A stretch of DNA of 49,540 bases from the IMG/VR virus record IMGVR_UViG_3300046001_002717, positions 1 through 49,540 of that record; one strand, 5' to 3'. The DNA is from a virus. The translations under genes and the position numbers were made by a program. The notes beneath the pieces were generated by a model. It ran no database searches, was not told the DNA's origin, and saw nothing but the letters and a program-made list of their open reading frames with translations. Of this stretch, positions 42,301 to 49,167 are shown piece by piece. Within the stretch, counting starts at the first letter, position 1, and every line of letters starts with the position of its first letter.

Positions 42301-43095
42301 TTAGCTGACAAAAGCCAGCTTAACGTCAATAAGGCTGTCTGTAAAATCCAGCGTATAGTTGGAAAGACTAGCTGAGGGAATTACTTGTGCCAGCATGTCC
42401 TTAGGTGCAGTGCCTGCAATGAGTTGTTGCTCTAGCCAGTTTAAAGGCATGTTAAACGCGAAGGTCCATAGTTCCATAATCATCTGTAGCCATTGTTGAT
42501 AGACCTCCTTATCCCCCGTACCAAAGAGGTGTCGGAACTCTACAGTACCAATGGTGCGTACAGGCTTGAGGTTGAATGCTGTATATTTACTCCATGCGTC
42601 AATTAGATATTCAATTTTACCTGGATAATGTTTAGGCAACAGGGTATAGCTTAGAGGTACACAATGGATGTTATGCTTGCGTACTGGGCCAGCAAAGGCA
42701 AAGAACACAGGCTCAAACAAAGCATACAGCAGGACAAATTGTTTTAGCTGTGCCTTACTCATAGAAGCCACATTCACATGCACATGTGTTGAGGTGCGCG
42801 CAGTGTACGGTTCTGGCCCTAGAGAAAGGGAGCCATGTAGCTCATCAAACAGTTCTAATGCCCTTTTAAACGGCACAGGACGAGTGACAAACTCAAGACC
42901 ATTATTGCGCAAGCTACCATCCTTGATGGCACCCAAATCACCAAACCAATAAGGGTGGTCGGAACCTACATCATACCCCTTAATGTTCACACTGTAGATG
43001 TTCTCAATTTCATACTCAGTGCCACAGATGAAATGATCGGCATCTGCGCATTCTTCGTTGGAAAGCTCAATACTAAAGTCTTCATAGATAGTCAT
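42301..43095 (-). CDS. Amidoligase (COOH-NH2 ligase, glutamine-synthetase-like)
   Basis: A 264-residue protein with CGTEYEIE (Mg-binding Glu), DLGAIKDGSLRNNGLEFVTR and TSTHVHVNVASM, then GTVEFRHLFGT. This G.E.E...DGS..GxE..T...HVHV...EFR order is that of the amidoligase family of the glutamine synthetase fold, which joins a carboxyl to an amine using ATP. It is the first of two such ligases in the operon. The start is ATG 43095; a GTG 12 bases upstream is possible. Confidence 0.8.
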   Translation of the reverse strand: MTIYEDFSIELSNEECADADHFICGTEYEIENIYSVNIKGYDVGSDHPYWFGDLGAIKDGSLRNNGLEFVTRPVPFKRALELFDELHGSLSLGPEPYTARTSTHVHVNVASMSKAQLKQFVLLYALFEPVFFAFAGPVRKHNIHCVPLSYTLLPKHYPGKIEYLIDAWSKYTAFNLKPVRTIGTVEFRHLFGTGDKEVYQQWLQMIMELWTFAFNMPLNWLEQQLIAGTAPKDMLAQVIPSASLSNYTLDFTDSLIDVKLAFVS

Positions 43096-43673
43096 ACGAA
43101 TTTCCACCCTGGGAAAAGAGGAATAAGGTCGGGTTTAAATAGGCTGTTAACACAAATGGCCTTAGCTGGTGCGTCGAAGTTCCCAATCTTAGTGCCTAGA
43201 GCAAAGACATAACCACCCCTACAAATAGAGAAGTGTCGAGATAGGGCCCAAGAATAATAGGTGTCTGCACTAAAATCAATAAGAGAGACCTCTTGATAAG
43301 AGGGCTTATCCACAAACTGTTGGAGCTTTTGGATATTAAAGCCCTGGTTTACCCACTCACCTTGGCCCTTGAGTTGGAAGAGACCAGTATTTTGTGAATG
43401 AATGCCCCGGTTATATTGTTTGGCGGGCATACGAGCCAGCATACAAGCATAGGAGCCGTTTTGATATACCACACGCCCAGGTAAAGCAAAGTCTACCTCA
43501 TATGGCTCATTTAAATCTAAATAAATCTCGAAGCCGTCGGTATCTGAGCATCTGATTTCGTCAGGGTTGATAGACCTGATTTGCCAGAGCCGGTCCCCTG
43601 TCTCCTTAAACTTAACAATGTTATCAGGATAATATTTCTGAATATCCTGATATGTACTCTTGTGAAAAATCAT
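43092..43673 (-). CDS. Hypothetical protein between the two ligases
   Basis: A 193-residue protein, beta-rich in the first half (VKFKETGDRLWQIRSINPDE; FEIYLDLNEPYEVDFALPGR) and with three Cys. It is coupled by overlaps to a ligase gene on each side, TAATG at its start and 4 bases at its end. This intimate place suggests an obligate partner of the amidoligase pathway, perhaps a carrier or accessory subunit. No motif recognised. Confidence 0.6.
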   Translation of the reverse strand: MIFHKSTYQDIQKYYPDNIVKFKETGDRLWQIRSINPDEIRCSDTDGFEIYLDLNEPYEVDFALPGRVVYQNGSYACMLARMPAKQYNRGIHSQNTGLFQLKGQGEWVNQGFNIQKLQQFVDKPSYQEVSLIDFSADTYYSWALSRHFSICRGGYVFALGTKIGNFDAPAKAICVNSLFKPDLIPLFPGWKFV

Positions 43674-44434
43674 TATACAACCTCCAAATGAAACTCTTTG
43701 ACCAGCTCGTTGGCTAGACCCTTATCATTCTCATTAATACAGCGAATAATCTCTGTCCGCAAATTCTTTGTAGAGAAACCGGTATCCACAAAATCAAGGG
43801 CCGTTGCTGTGTTGTTCCACACCCAATCAATATATTTACCCTCAAAAATCCAGAAATTGCTGAGGGTGCGGTACTCTACACCATAGGGCTTAGGCCGATA
43901 GCAACCAGCCTTACCATAGAGCTGCTTGCGCATCTCACCATTGTCCATCAACACGGAAGGCACACCGAGGAACAGGTCACATGCCTGAATAACCTTTCGC
44001 ACATCTAGGTTAGTTTCAATGTGTACGTGCCCACCTGCGCTGCGCATATTAGGAGTGGGTGGGGATGGCTTCTTATTAACCTTACCGTTCCATGCGTTGA
44101 AATCTGGCTCACATCCGAAGATGTGTGCAGCAGGGTGTTTCATCTCACTGTCGGGCATAACAACACAACTAAGGTTGCTGAACTTGAGATGCTTATGCTC
44201 TGCAAGGAAGCGTTGCTGAACAGCTTTAATGTGGTGTTTAAACTGCTCGCTGGTTGAGGCAGGGGGAATGCCAAATTCAATACAAACATTATCCTCCTGA
44301 AAGGTGAAGCCTGCTTCCATGTCAGGCACCTGCAAAGGGTTCCACTTGTCGTGCCCATCCAGCAGGCCACAAACAGCTTTGAAGTTACCAGCCGTGTCTA
44401 CCAAAAGGCACTCGGGGTCTGATCCTAGACGCAT
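43673..44434 (-). CDS. phiEco32-type COOH-NH2 ligase (type 2)
   Basis: A 253-residue protein with GSDPECLLVDTAG at the start, FQEDNVCIEFGIPPA (metal-binding Glu), MRSAGGHVHIETNLD and EYRTLSNFWIFEGKYIDW. These match the phage-restricted COOH-NH2 ligase family first noted in phiEco32, a glutamine-synthetase-fold amidoligase predicted to make isopeptide or amide bonds. It follows SD AGGAAATATC. Confidence 0.85.
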   Translation of the reverse strand: MRLGSDPECLLVDTAGNFKAVCGLLDGHDKWNPLQVPDMEAGFTFQEDNVCIEFGIPPASTSEQFKHHIKAVQQRFLAEHKHLKFSNLSCVVMPDSEMKHPAAHIFGCEPDFNAWNGKVNKKPSPPTPNMRSAGGHVHIETNLDVRKVIQACDLFLGVPSVLMDNGEMRKQLYGKAGCYRPKPYGVEYRTLSNFWIFEGKYIDWVWNNTATALDFVDTGFSTKNLRTEIIRCINENDKGLANELVKEFHLEVV

Positions 44435-44455
44435 GATATTTCCTTTAAATATATA

Positions 44456-44608
44456 TTAACGGGGCTTCCAACCATTCTTAACCGGATCACCACCGGGCCA
44501 ACCCTCAGCGGGAGGAATAGCAGTGTAGGTCTTGCACTTCACACTACTAGTGCGACTAGGACGATTCTTCTTGCGTTGAGCACAAACACGACGGGAAGTA
44601 GTAGCCAT
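44456..44608 (-). CDS. 50-residue basic peptide in the amidoligase operon
   Basis: ATG 44608 follows GGAGATTTAAAA. The peptide is basic in the first half (MATTSRRVCAQRKKNRPSRT) and Gly/Pro/Trp-rich at the end (IPPAEGWPGGDPVKNGWKPR), with two Cys and no clear fold. It stands between the class I amidotransferase and the type 2 ligase. Such a flexible, Lys- and Arg-rich peptide is a fair candidate substrate or carrier for the ligases, but this is inference from place and composition. Confidence 0.6.
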   Translation of the reverse strand: MATTSRRVCAQRKKNRPSRTSSVKCKTYTAIPPAEGWPGGDPVKNGWKPR

Positions 44609-44622
44609 TTTTAAATCTCCAA

Positions 44623-45303
44623 TTAAACAATACAAGAGGGTTTTGGAATACAAAACTCACGAACCAACTCTACACAATGCTTTGTGAATTGAGCACCAAC
44701 AGGCATCCATTCGGGGTGTGGTTGAATAGCTAGTCCTTTAATTTCAGGGAACCATAAGATTTCAGGGTCTTTGTCTAGCTCTCGCTCCACTGGCTTAGGT
44801 GAAAAACCATCTTGATATTGTGAGCCATCACGCTCCGACCATGCTAAGAGTTCATAGGTGCCGGCCTTAGGATTCATCATCTGATGGTGGTTGGCAGATG
44901 CGTGCATTGATAGACCCTTATCCGTCACAATGCCGTGTGCATGAGCATGGCCCTTAACATCCTGAATTAAACTGCCTCCAGCAAACACACATAGAAACTG
45001 GGCACCACGGCAAATACCAATGATAGGAATTTTTAGCTTCTTTGCTTCCTTCATTAGATGCCATTCTGTCATGTCCCGTAGGCTGGGCTCAGGACCAGTA
45101 CCAGAACGCTCAGTAAGGGGGTGATATGGCTGATGGTAGAACGTGGGATGAATGTCGGTACCTCCCCATAGGACAAGAGCATCAGCGCCTGCTAGGCTAC
45201 CCTTTTCGACAGCGTTAAAACTCTCTTCATATACAGCATCAAAAGGATAGACACTACTACTGGTGGTTCCGAAGGGTGAATAGGCTAGAGTTAGTTTCTT
45301 CAT
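44623..45303 (-). CDS. Class I glutamine amidotransferase-like hydrolase (peptidase C26 / PuuD-like)
   Basis: A 226-residue protein with LWGGTDIHPTFY, the nucleophile elbow GICRGAQFLCVFAGG (Cys in GICRG), and AIQPHPEWMP carrying the His-Glu pair. This is the gamma-glutamyl hydrolase (PuuD) branch, which cleaves gamma-glutamyl amides. In an amidoligase operon it may trim or reverse a gamma-glutamyl-type bond, or release ammonia. It starts at ATG 45303, overlapping the upstream stop. Confidence 0.85.
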   Translation of the reverse strand: MKKLTLAYSPFGTTSSSVYPFDAVYEESFNAVEKGSLAGADALVLWGGTDIHPTFYHQPYHPLTERSGTGPEPSLRDMTEWHLMKEAKKLKIPIIGICRGAQFLCVFAGGSLIQDVKGHAHAHGIVTDKGLSMHASANHHQMMNPKAGTYELLAWSERDGSQYQDGFSPKPVERELDKDPEILWFPEIKGLAIQPHPEWMPVGAQFTKHCVELVREFCIPKPSCIV

Positions 45304-45665
45304 ACCTTAGCCTTTAGATAGTTGGTTGTGCAGAAACAAACGCTTTGATCCTTGGTTGAAGTGATGGTGACAATCATTGGGTTATCTGAAGCCGGCCAAT
45401 CAACATCACTACCCATGTGTGCATAGGTGCGGCAGATTTTGTTGATGACATATTCTTGGTTTGTTACAGCCGCTTGGACAATTTGCCCTTCAACTAGTTT
45501 AAATTCCTTTAAAAGTTCCTTGATGATGTTGTCTCTACGCCGCGCCTCATTATACACCGCAATGTTTGTAACTGAGGGTTGGACAACAGGAGAAGGGGCT
45601 TTCCAAGGGGCAGGGGGTGTGTATACAACAGGCTTGCGCCTGTCTTCTAAAACTAGTTTAATCAT
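45300..45665 (-). CDS. Hypothetical protein upstream of C26 hydrolase
   Basis: A 121-residue protein with a Pro-rich basic beginning (VYTPPAPWKAPSPVVQPSVT), a central helix (RRRDNIIKELLKEFKLVEGQ) and a beta-rich end with two Cys (SVCFCTTNYLKAKV). It is coupled by 4-base overlaps to its neighbours. Function unknown; it may belong to the amidoligase operon. Confidence 0.55.
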   Translation of the reverse strand: MIKLVLEDRRKPVVYTPPAPWKAPSPVVQPSVTNIAVYNEARRRDNIIKELLKEFKLVEGQIVQAAVTNQEYVINKICRTYAHMGSDVDWPASDNPMIVTITSTKDQSVCFCTTNYLKAKV

Positions 45666-46096
45666 ACGAAATGCTGCCCTTTCTTTGCAAGAAACTCATT
45701 ACTCTTTAACGGCCCATTTAAATATGTCTTATCTTTCACTTGGAATTTCTTGTGGTGATTCTTAAGGAGCAAGGGTTGTATACCGAAAGGTCGCAACACA
45801 TACCCAAACAAACGATAACCTGTGTGTTCCCCGCTATTTACCTGTTCATCCGCATAAGTTTTAATTGTTTTATAACGAGAGATGTAGTTGTCGTAGTTTT
45901 TAATAGACTCGTTTAAATATATATCGTATCCTTCTTGGCTATCTGCTGCACTTTTAGTGGTGTAATAGACAATGATGTAGCTTTGAAGATGTAACATATC
46001 TTCACCAAAAACAGAAGCGGATTCTCCTGGCTCGGGAAAATCCATAATAAAAGGGTTGGTTTTAAAGCTAACCTTAGCCTTCGGTGTCGTTGCCAC
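45662..46096 (-). CDS. Hypothetical protein, GTG start
   Basis: A 144-residue protein starting at GTG 46096 after AAAGGAATATT. It has a Tyr-rich middle (LQSYIIVYYTTKSAADSQEG; IKNYDNYISRYKTIKTYADE) and a basic end. No motif is recognised. It precedes the amidoligase operon and shares its 4-base overlap pattern. Confidence 0.55.
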   Translation of the reverse strand: MATTPKAKVSFKTNPFIMDFPEPGESASVFGEDMLHLQSYIIVYYTTKSAADSQEGYDIYLNESIKNYDNYISRYKTIKTYADEQVNSGEHTGYRLFGYVLRPFGIQPLLLKNHHKKFQVKDKTYLNGPLKSNEFLAKKGQHFV

Positions 46097-46105
46097 AATA
46101 TTCCT

Positions 46106-46243
46106 TTAAAGGTTGTTTAAACAAACATCTTCACCACTACCAACAAACTTTTTAGGTTGCTTGTCGGGGATGTTGTTCTCATACCAATCGAGCCACAGCA
46201 ATTGTGCTGTGTCTCTGGCTTGATCGCCATTAAGTGTGTTCAA
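46106..46243 (-). CDS. 45-residue hypothetical protein, TTG start
   Basis: A short frame whose sequence looks coding (DQARDTAQLLWLDWYENNIP, then KKFVGSGEDVCLNNL). TTG 46243, overlapping the deaminase end, is the most suitable start. An ATG at 46315 in the same frame lies far inside the deaminase gene and is less likely. Function unknown. Confidence 0.45.
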   Translation of the reverse strand: MNTLNGDQARDTAQLLWLDWYENNIPDKQPKKFVGSGEDVCLNNL

Positions 46244-46550
46244 TGATCTTGATGCCGGTTTGCCGAATGACTTCACAGCAGATTGAACAGGGGGCAGCGT
46301 TGGCTGGTGTACCATCTTTTAAATACCTCATTACAACAAGTTTATATGCTTCTGACCAGTCCTTGACTTTAACAAGGGCTGCTATCTCAGCATGAAGATA
46401 TATGCAACTGGGGCGGCCCACTTTATTAGCCGCCTTAGCTTGCACTGTATGGGTTTTCACATAACTGTTTTGGCCTGTTGACAACAAGCGTCCGGCTTTG
46501 TTGAAGACAAGAGCGGAAACAAGTTGCTGCTGTCGTCGGTTGCGAGCCAT
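46230..46550 (-). CDS. Cytidine/dCMP deaminase-like protein
   Basis: A 106-residue protein with the zinc-deaminase signature: YLHAEIAALVK (HAE, catalytic Glu) and NAAPCSICCEVIRQTG (PCxxC). This is the minimal catalytic core. Conversion of dCMP to dUMP would feed ThyX, encoded in the same strand, but the exact substrate (free nucleotide or nucleic acid) cannot be read. It overlaps the upstream gene. Confidence 0.8.
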   Translation of the reverse strand: MARNRRQQQLVSALVFNKAGRLLSTGQNSYVKTHTVQAKAANKVGRPSCIYLHAEIAALVKVKDWSEAYKLVVMRYLKDGTPANAAPCSICCEVIRQTGIKIIEHT

Positions 46551-46675
46551 TTTACAAGAGGTGTTATTGTTCCGTTGTGCTGCACAGCATATTCATCTGC
46601 ACGGGTTTTATCTTTGGTGATAAAGCTCTCAGCCTTACCATGCCTGACATATTCAACTACATATCCAATGAACAT
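46457..46675 (-). CDS. 72-residue hypothetical protein
   Basis: ATG 46675 follows AAAGGAAAACGC. The first half (FIGYVVEYVRHGKAESFITK) looks like a beta hairpin followed by a helix (TRADEYAVQHNG), as in many small phage proteins. The last 30 codons overlap the deaminase start, which is long but tolerated in this dense region. Function unknown. Confidence 0.5.
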   Translation of the reverse strand: MFIGYVVEYVRHGKAESFITKDKTRADEYAVQHNGTITPLVKWLATDDSSNLFPLLSSTKPDACCQQAKTVM

Positions 46676-46833
46676 GCGTTTTCCTTTACTTTATAGTTGG
46701 AACAAATATGTTTTAATACACCAATTAAAGGCTTGCCTTTTTCTGACCAATTCTTACTGCAATCTTGCCAAGGATAATTATGAATAACCCCTTTGGTATG
46801 GTATTTACAAGTATCACAAGTAGGCTTAGACAC
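46657..46833 (-). CDS. 58-residue zinc-binding protein, GTG start
   Basis: GTG 46833 follows GGAGAATTTAAA. The peptide has CDTCKYHTKG and later NYPWQDCSKN and KHICSNYK: four Cys plus His, a probable zinc site. It fills a gap otherwise without a minus-strand gene, overlapping the next start by 19 bases. A similar Cys-rich small protein is common in phages. Function unknown. Confidence 0.6.
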   Translation of the reverse strand: MSKPTCDTCKYHTKGVIHNYPWQDCSKNWSEKGKPLIGVLKHICSNYKVKENACSLDM

Positions 46834-46866
46834 TTTAAATTCTCCTTTAAACGCGGCGGGCCGAGC

Positions 46867-47190
46867 TTATTCGTTAGAAGAAGCGATTACTTGAGCATCC
46901 TTGAGCTTACCCGTTTCACCGTCGAAGATGAACATACAGGTATCTGTTTTTTGTTTGTTTTTATCTGCACAAGTAAATCCTATACGAACCTTATTATCGA
47001 AAGATACTTCTTTTTCAATACAAGCATATAAAACAACGTCGGGCTTAGGCTCGGGTTTAATTCGATAGGTCACCTTCGGTTCCCAGAAGGGCGAAGAACA
47101 AGCATCACACCACTCATTACAAACTTTATTGAGATATTGAATAGTCGCCCCTTTAGCCCAGGCCACGATGAGGTCATGATGTACGTGCAT
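46867..47190 (-). CDS. Hypothetical early protein
   Basis: A 107-residue protein with ATG 47190 after GGAGATATTTAA. Front: HVHHDLIVAWAKGATIQYLN, with CNEWCDACSSPFWEP, then a beta-rich domain (VTYRIKPEPKPDVVLYACIE). The beginning resembles a frequent phage pattern in which residues near W and F precede KYRIKPE-like strands. Function unknown. Confidence 0.6.
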   Translation of the reverse strand: MHVHHDLIVAWAKGATIQYLNKVCNEWCDACSSPFWEPKVTYRIKPEPKPDVVLYACIEKEVSFDNKVRIGFTCADKNKQKTDTCMFIFDGETGKLKDAQVIASSNE

Positions 47191-47277
47191 TTAAATATCT
47201 CCTAAAAACAGGGTTTCAAGTATGAAAGAAAGCTCCGCCGCGAATGCGTCGCACACAGCCTCAAAGAAAGTGCGCAT
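47191..47277 (-). CDS. 28-residue early peptide
   Basis: ATG 47277 follows AAGGAATATTTAA and the frame ends at 47191, touching the next ATG. The product (MRTFFEAVCDAFAAELSFIL) is amphipathic and helical. The shared initiation context and exact packing favour expression; the small size keeps doubt. Confidence 0.45.
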   Translation of the reverse strand: MRTFFEAVCDAFAAELSFILETLFLGDI

Positions 47278-47289
47278 TTAAATATTCCT

Positions 47290-47451
47290 TTAAACAAAAC
47301 AGGTTTCTTCAGACGACAAAAAGCCGGCCTGTTCAGCCAGCCGGTTTACATACTCAACTTCAAGGGCATCCATAAGCTCACGAAGTTTTGATTCTGGCAA
47401 TGCATACGCTTGCAACATGAGTTGTTTTGCCAGGGTTTCTGTTTCATTCAT
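47290..47451 (-). CDS. 53-residue acidic early protein
   Basis: ATG 47451 follows GGACATTTAAAC. The product is helical and acidic (NETETLAKQLMLQAYALPES; ELMDALEVEYVNRLAEQAGF). It belongs to the string of small early genes with the same start context. Function unknown. Confidence 0.55.
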   Translation of the reverse strand: MNETETLAKQLMLQAYALPESKLRELMDALEVEYVNRLAEQAGFLSSEETCFV

Positions 47452-47466
47452 GTTTAAATGTCCTTG

Positions 47467-47577
47467 TTAAACCAGCTTGTTATCGACAAATGAAACCATA
47501 CGATGGCGCTTATACGTCACCACAGGTTGACGGGTAATGTAGCAAAAACGACCATTAGCGTAGGCAATGAGAGACAT
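47467..47577 (-). CDS. 36-residue basic early peptide
   Basis: GGAGG lies 7 bases before ATG 47577 with TTTAAAC between. The product (MSLIAYANGRFCYITRQPVV, then KRHRMVSFVDNKLV) is basic and beta-like. It sits between two other early genes with the same start context. Function unknown. Confidence 0.5.
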   Translation of the reverse strand: MSLIAYANGRFCYITRQPVVTYKRHRMVSFVDNKLV

Positions 47578-47591
47578 GTTTAAACCTCCAT

Positions 47592-47807
47592 TTAAAGGGA
47601 CATAATGGAAACATAATGACGATGTTGCGCTTTGCACACTTCGTCAATAGTATTGTACGTGCCGATATAATAAGGATAATCATCCCCGGTATATCCGACC
47701 TCATCATCAAAGAAATAATATCCCTTTTGGAAAGTGTTATCCTTTCCGTCATGGAAATAAATAGGATAATAGCAATCGCGGGTTTGAATGTTACGAATAC
47801 GTTCCAT
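47592..47807 (-). CDS. 71-residue Tyr/Asp-rich early protein
   Basis: AAAGGAGAG precedes ATG 47807 by 6 bases. The protein is rich in Tyr, Asp and Phe (NIQTRDCYYPIYFHDGKDNT; KGYYFFDDEVGYTGDDYPYY), with a net acidic beta-rich character. Early, small and acidic proteins of phages often inhibit host factors, but nothing specific is seen. Confidence 0.55.
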   Translation of the reverse strand: MERIRNIQTRDCYYPIYFHDGKDNTFQKGYYFFDDEVGYTGDDYPYYIGTYNTIDEVCKAQHRHYVSIMSL

Positions 47808-47885
47808 TATCTACTCTCCTTTAGAAAACACACAAGAAAACCACTTAAGGCAGCGGCCACAATAGCCGCTGAATTTAAATAGTTT

Positions 47886-48680
47886 TTAAACCGGGCTTTC
47901 TTCTTCTTCAAAGCCGAGTGCAGTGGCGAGTGCTGACAGAACATCCTCGCAAAACTCTGCGCCATGCTTAGCGAGGAGCGTAGCGACAACCTTGTCAACC
48001 TTCGCCTTATGCTCTGCCACGGCCATATCATTAAGAACGTCCTTTGCAATGGCCTTACACCGTTGTTCCCACTCATTGTAGGTTTCCCCGGCCTCCTTGG
48101 GGGTCTCCTTGCGTGCTTGTTCCTCGGCCTTATATCGGGCCTTAAATTCTTGATCGTTTTCCTTCGCTTGTGCAACATCGGCACGCGCCTTGCCATCCCA
48201 GGTAAGTCCTTGTTCATTCAAAAAATCACGGGCTTTCTTCACCGCGACACTAAAAGCGGGATAAGTATCAGGGTTGACAATGCCACTATCAGGGACACTG
48301 ATAATGCTCGCTAAAGACAGCTTCGCCGCTCCAAACACTTGTCGGCGTTGGCTAGCTTGCGTTGCCATGCTCGATTGCTTAGGGCCATACTTATCACGCC
48401 CCTTTGCACCATCGGCGGGTTTCCATCCCGATGCATCATCGGTTGCCTTAGCCATACTCAGGGCCTGCGCTTCCGCTTGATCGTATTCACCGACAGTCAT
48501 ACCGCCAGACACAAAGCCGAGAATAACCCGCGTCGGGTTGTTGTCCACTTTGCCAAACTCAGCGAACAAAGCACGTGCAGCCATGTGAACGGCCGTACCT
48601 TTGCTATCTACGGTTTTGGAGATAGCGACCATACCCGCATCGCTAATTGCAGCCGTGCTACCTTGCATTGTTGCATTCAT
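47886..48680 (-). CDS. Hypothetical early protein, 264 residues
   Basis: The largest gene of the early end. It begins NATMQGSTAAISDAGMVAIS, is Ala-rich and helical, with a central DKYGPKQSSMATQASQRRQV and a charged second half (ENDQEFKARYKAEEQARKET). Codon use is richer in G and C than its neighbours. Start ATG 48680 follows CGAGGATTTAAA. No fold recognised; its place suggests a host takeover or DNA-binding role. Confidence 0.6.
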   Translation of the reverse strand: MNATMQGSTAAISDAGMVAISKTVDSKGTAVHMAARALFAEFGKVDNNPTRVILGFVSGGMTVGEYDQAEAQALSMAKATDDASGWKPADGAKGRDKYGPKQSSMATQASQRRQVFGAAKLSLASIISVPDSGIVNPDTYPAFSVAVKKARDFLNEQGLTWDGKARADVAQAKENDQEFKARYKAEEQARKETPKEAGETYNEWEQRCKAIAKDVLNDMAVAEHKAKVDKVVATLLAKHGAEFCEDVLSALATALGFEEEESPV

Positions 48681-48699
48681 TTTAAATCCTCGTTACAAA

Positions 48700-48807
48700 C
48701 CGGAGAAGGTCCGGCACCTAGAGAAACAACATAGAGAAGCCTACATGATAGGCTATTCTATGCTGCCCATGTGTCACCTAAGTGACAACATAGGCTAGGA
48801 TAAACCC
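48700..48807. promoter_or_regulatory. Leader with hairpins and an operator-like dyad
   Basis: Upstream of the 264-residue gene this gap holds a hairpin CCGGA/TCCGG (48700-48714), another with arms AGCCTA/TAGGCT (48738-48754) and a dyad TGTCAC-CTAA-GTGACA (48772-48787). The same half-sites recur near the right end (49281-49328), suggesting a shared regulator. No clear -35/-10 pair was found here. Confidence 0.5.
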
Positions 48808-48900
48808 TTATCGGTTGTCATACTCCCGGATAACGTCACCAATGGCATCCCATGCGATGACGTGCAAATATTTCTTTGACAGCATTTCAAAGGCCAACAC
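48808..48900 (-). CDS. Possible 30-residue early peptide
   Basis: A short frame from GTG 48900 (or TTG 48897) to TAA 48808, after AGGGGGAA. The composition is protein-like (AFEMLSKKYLHVIAWDAIGD) and the frame overlaps the previous gene by 14 bases. Given its length it remains tentative. Confidence 0.35.
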   Translation of the reverse strand: MLAFEMLSKKYLHVIAWDAIGDVIREYDNR

Positions 48901-49015
48901 TTCCCCCTCGAATATCGAACACATGCAACATGCATTCGGCATTGGAGTCGTTAGCGTCGAAGCGATCGCCTTGCATCTGGACCGGGTAGAGAGATTGGCG
49001 GATAGGTGTTTGCAT
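48887..49015 (-). CDS. 42-residue early peptide
   Basis: AAAGGA stands about 9 bases before ATG 49015. The product (MQTPIRQSLYPVQMQGDRFD) ends HVFDIRGGSVGL. It is followed and preceded by similarly small frames on the same strand. A plus-strand ORF across it runs against the direction of the operon. Function unknown. Confidence 0.45.
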   Translation of the reverse strand: MQTPIRQSLYPVQMQGDRFDANDSNAECMLHVFDIRGGSVGL

Positions 49016-49041
49016 GATTGGTTCCTTTGAGGGTGACGGGT

Positions 49042-49167
49042 TTAGACGAACAATTCGTCGGAAAAACCGATAGAAACAACAGGCGACCATTCACTAAAAG
49101 GAACACCCGAAAAAGCGGCTTCATAGTAGGCCGTAAGCATTAGGGCTTTGATTTGGGAGGAGGTCAT
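49042..49167 (-). CDS. 41-residue early peptide, first gene of the leftward array
   Basis: ATG 49167 opens a frame ending at TAA 49042. The product (MTSSQIKALMLTAYYEAAFS, then GVPFSEWSPVVSIGFSDELF) has a helical start and hydrophobic end. It is the first likely gene after the right-end leader. The ribosome site (GAGCACC) is weak, so confidence is modest. Confidence 0.4.
   Translation of the reverse strand: MTSSQIKALMLTAYYEAAFSGVPFSEWSPVVSIGFSDELFV

Noticed and set aside
47807-48217. 136-codon minus-strand frame inside the 47886-48680 gene
   Set aside because: Basic, low-complexity sequence in an alternative frame of a longer gene; a hydrophobic tail after 47886 has no start of its own.
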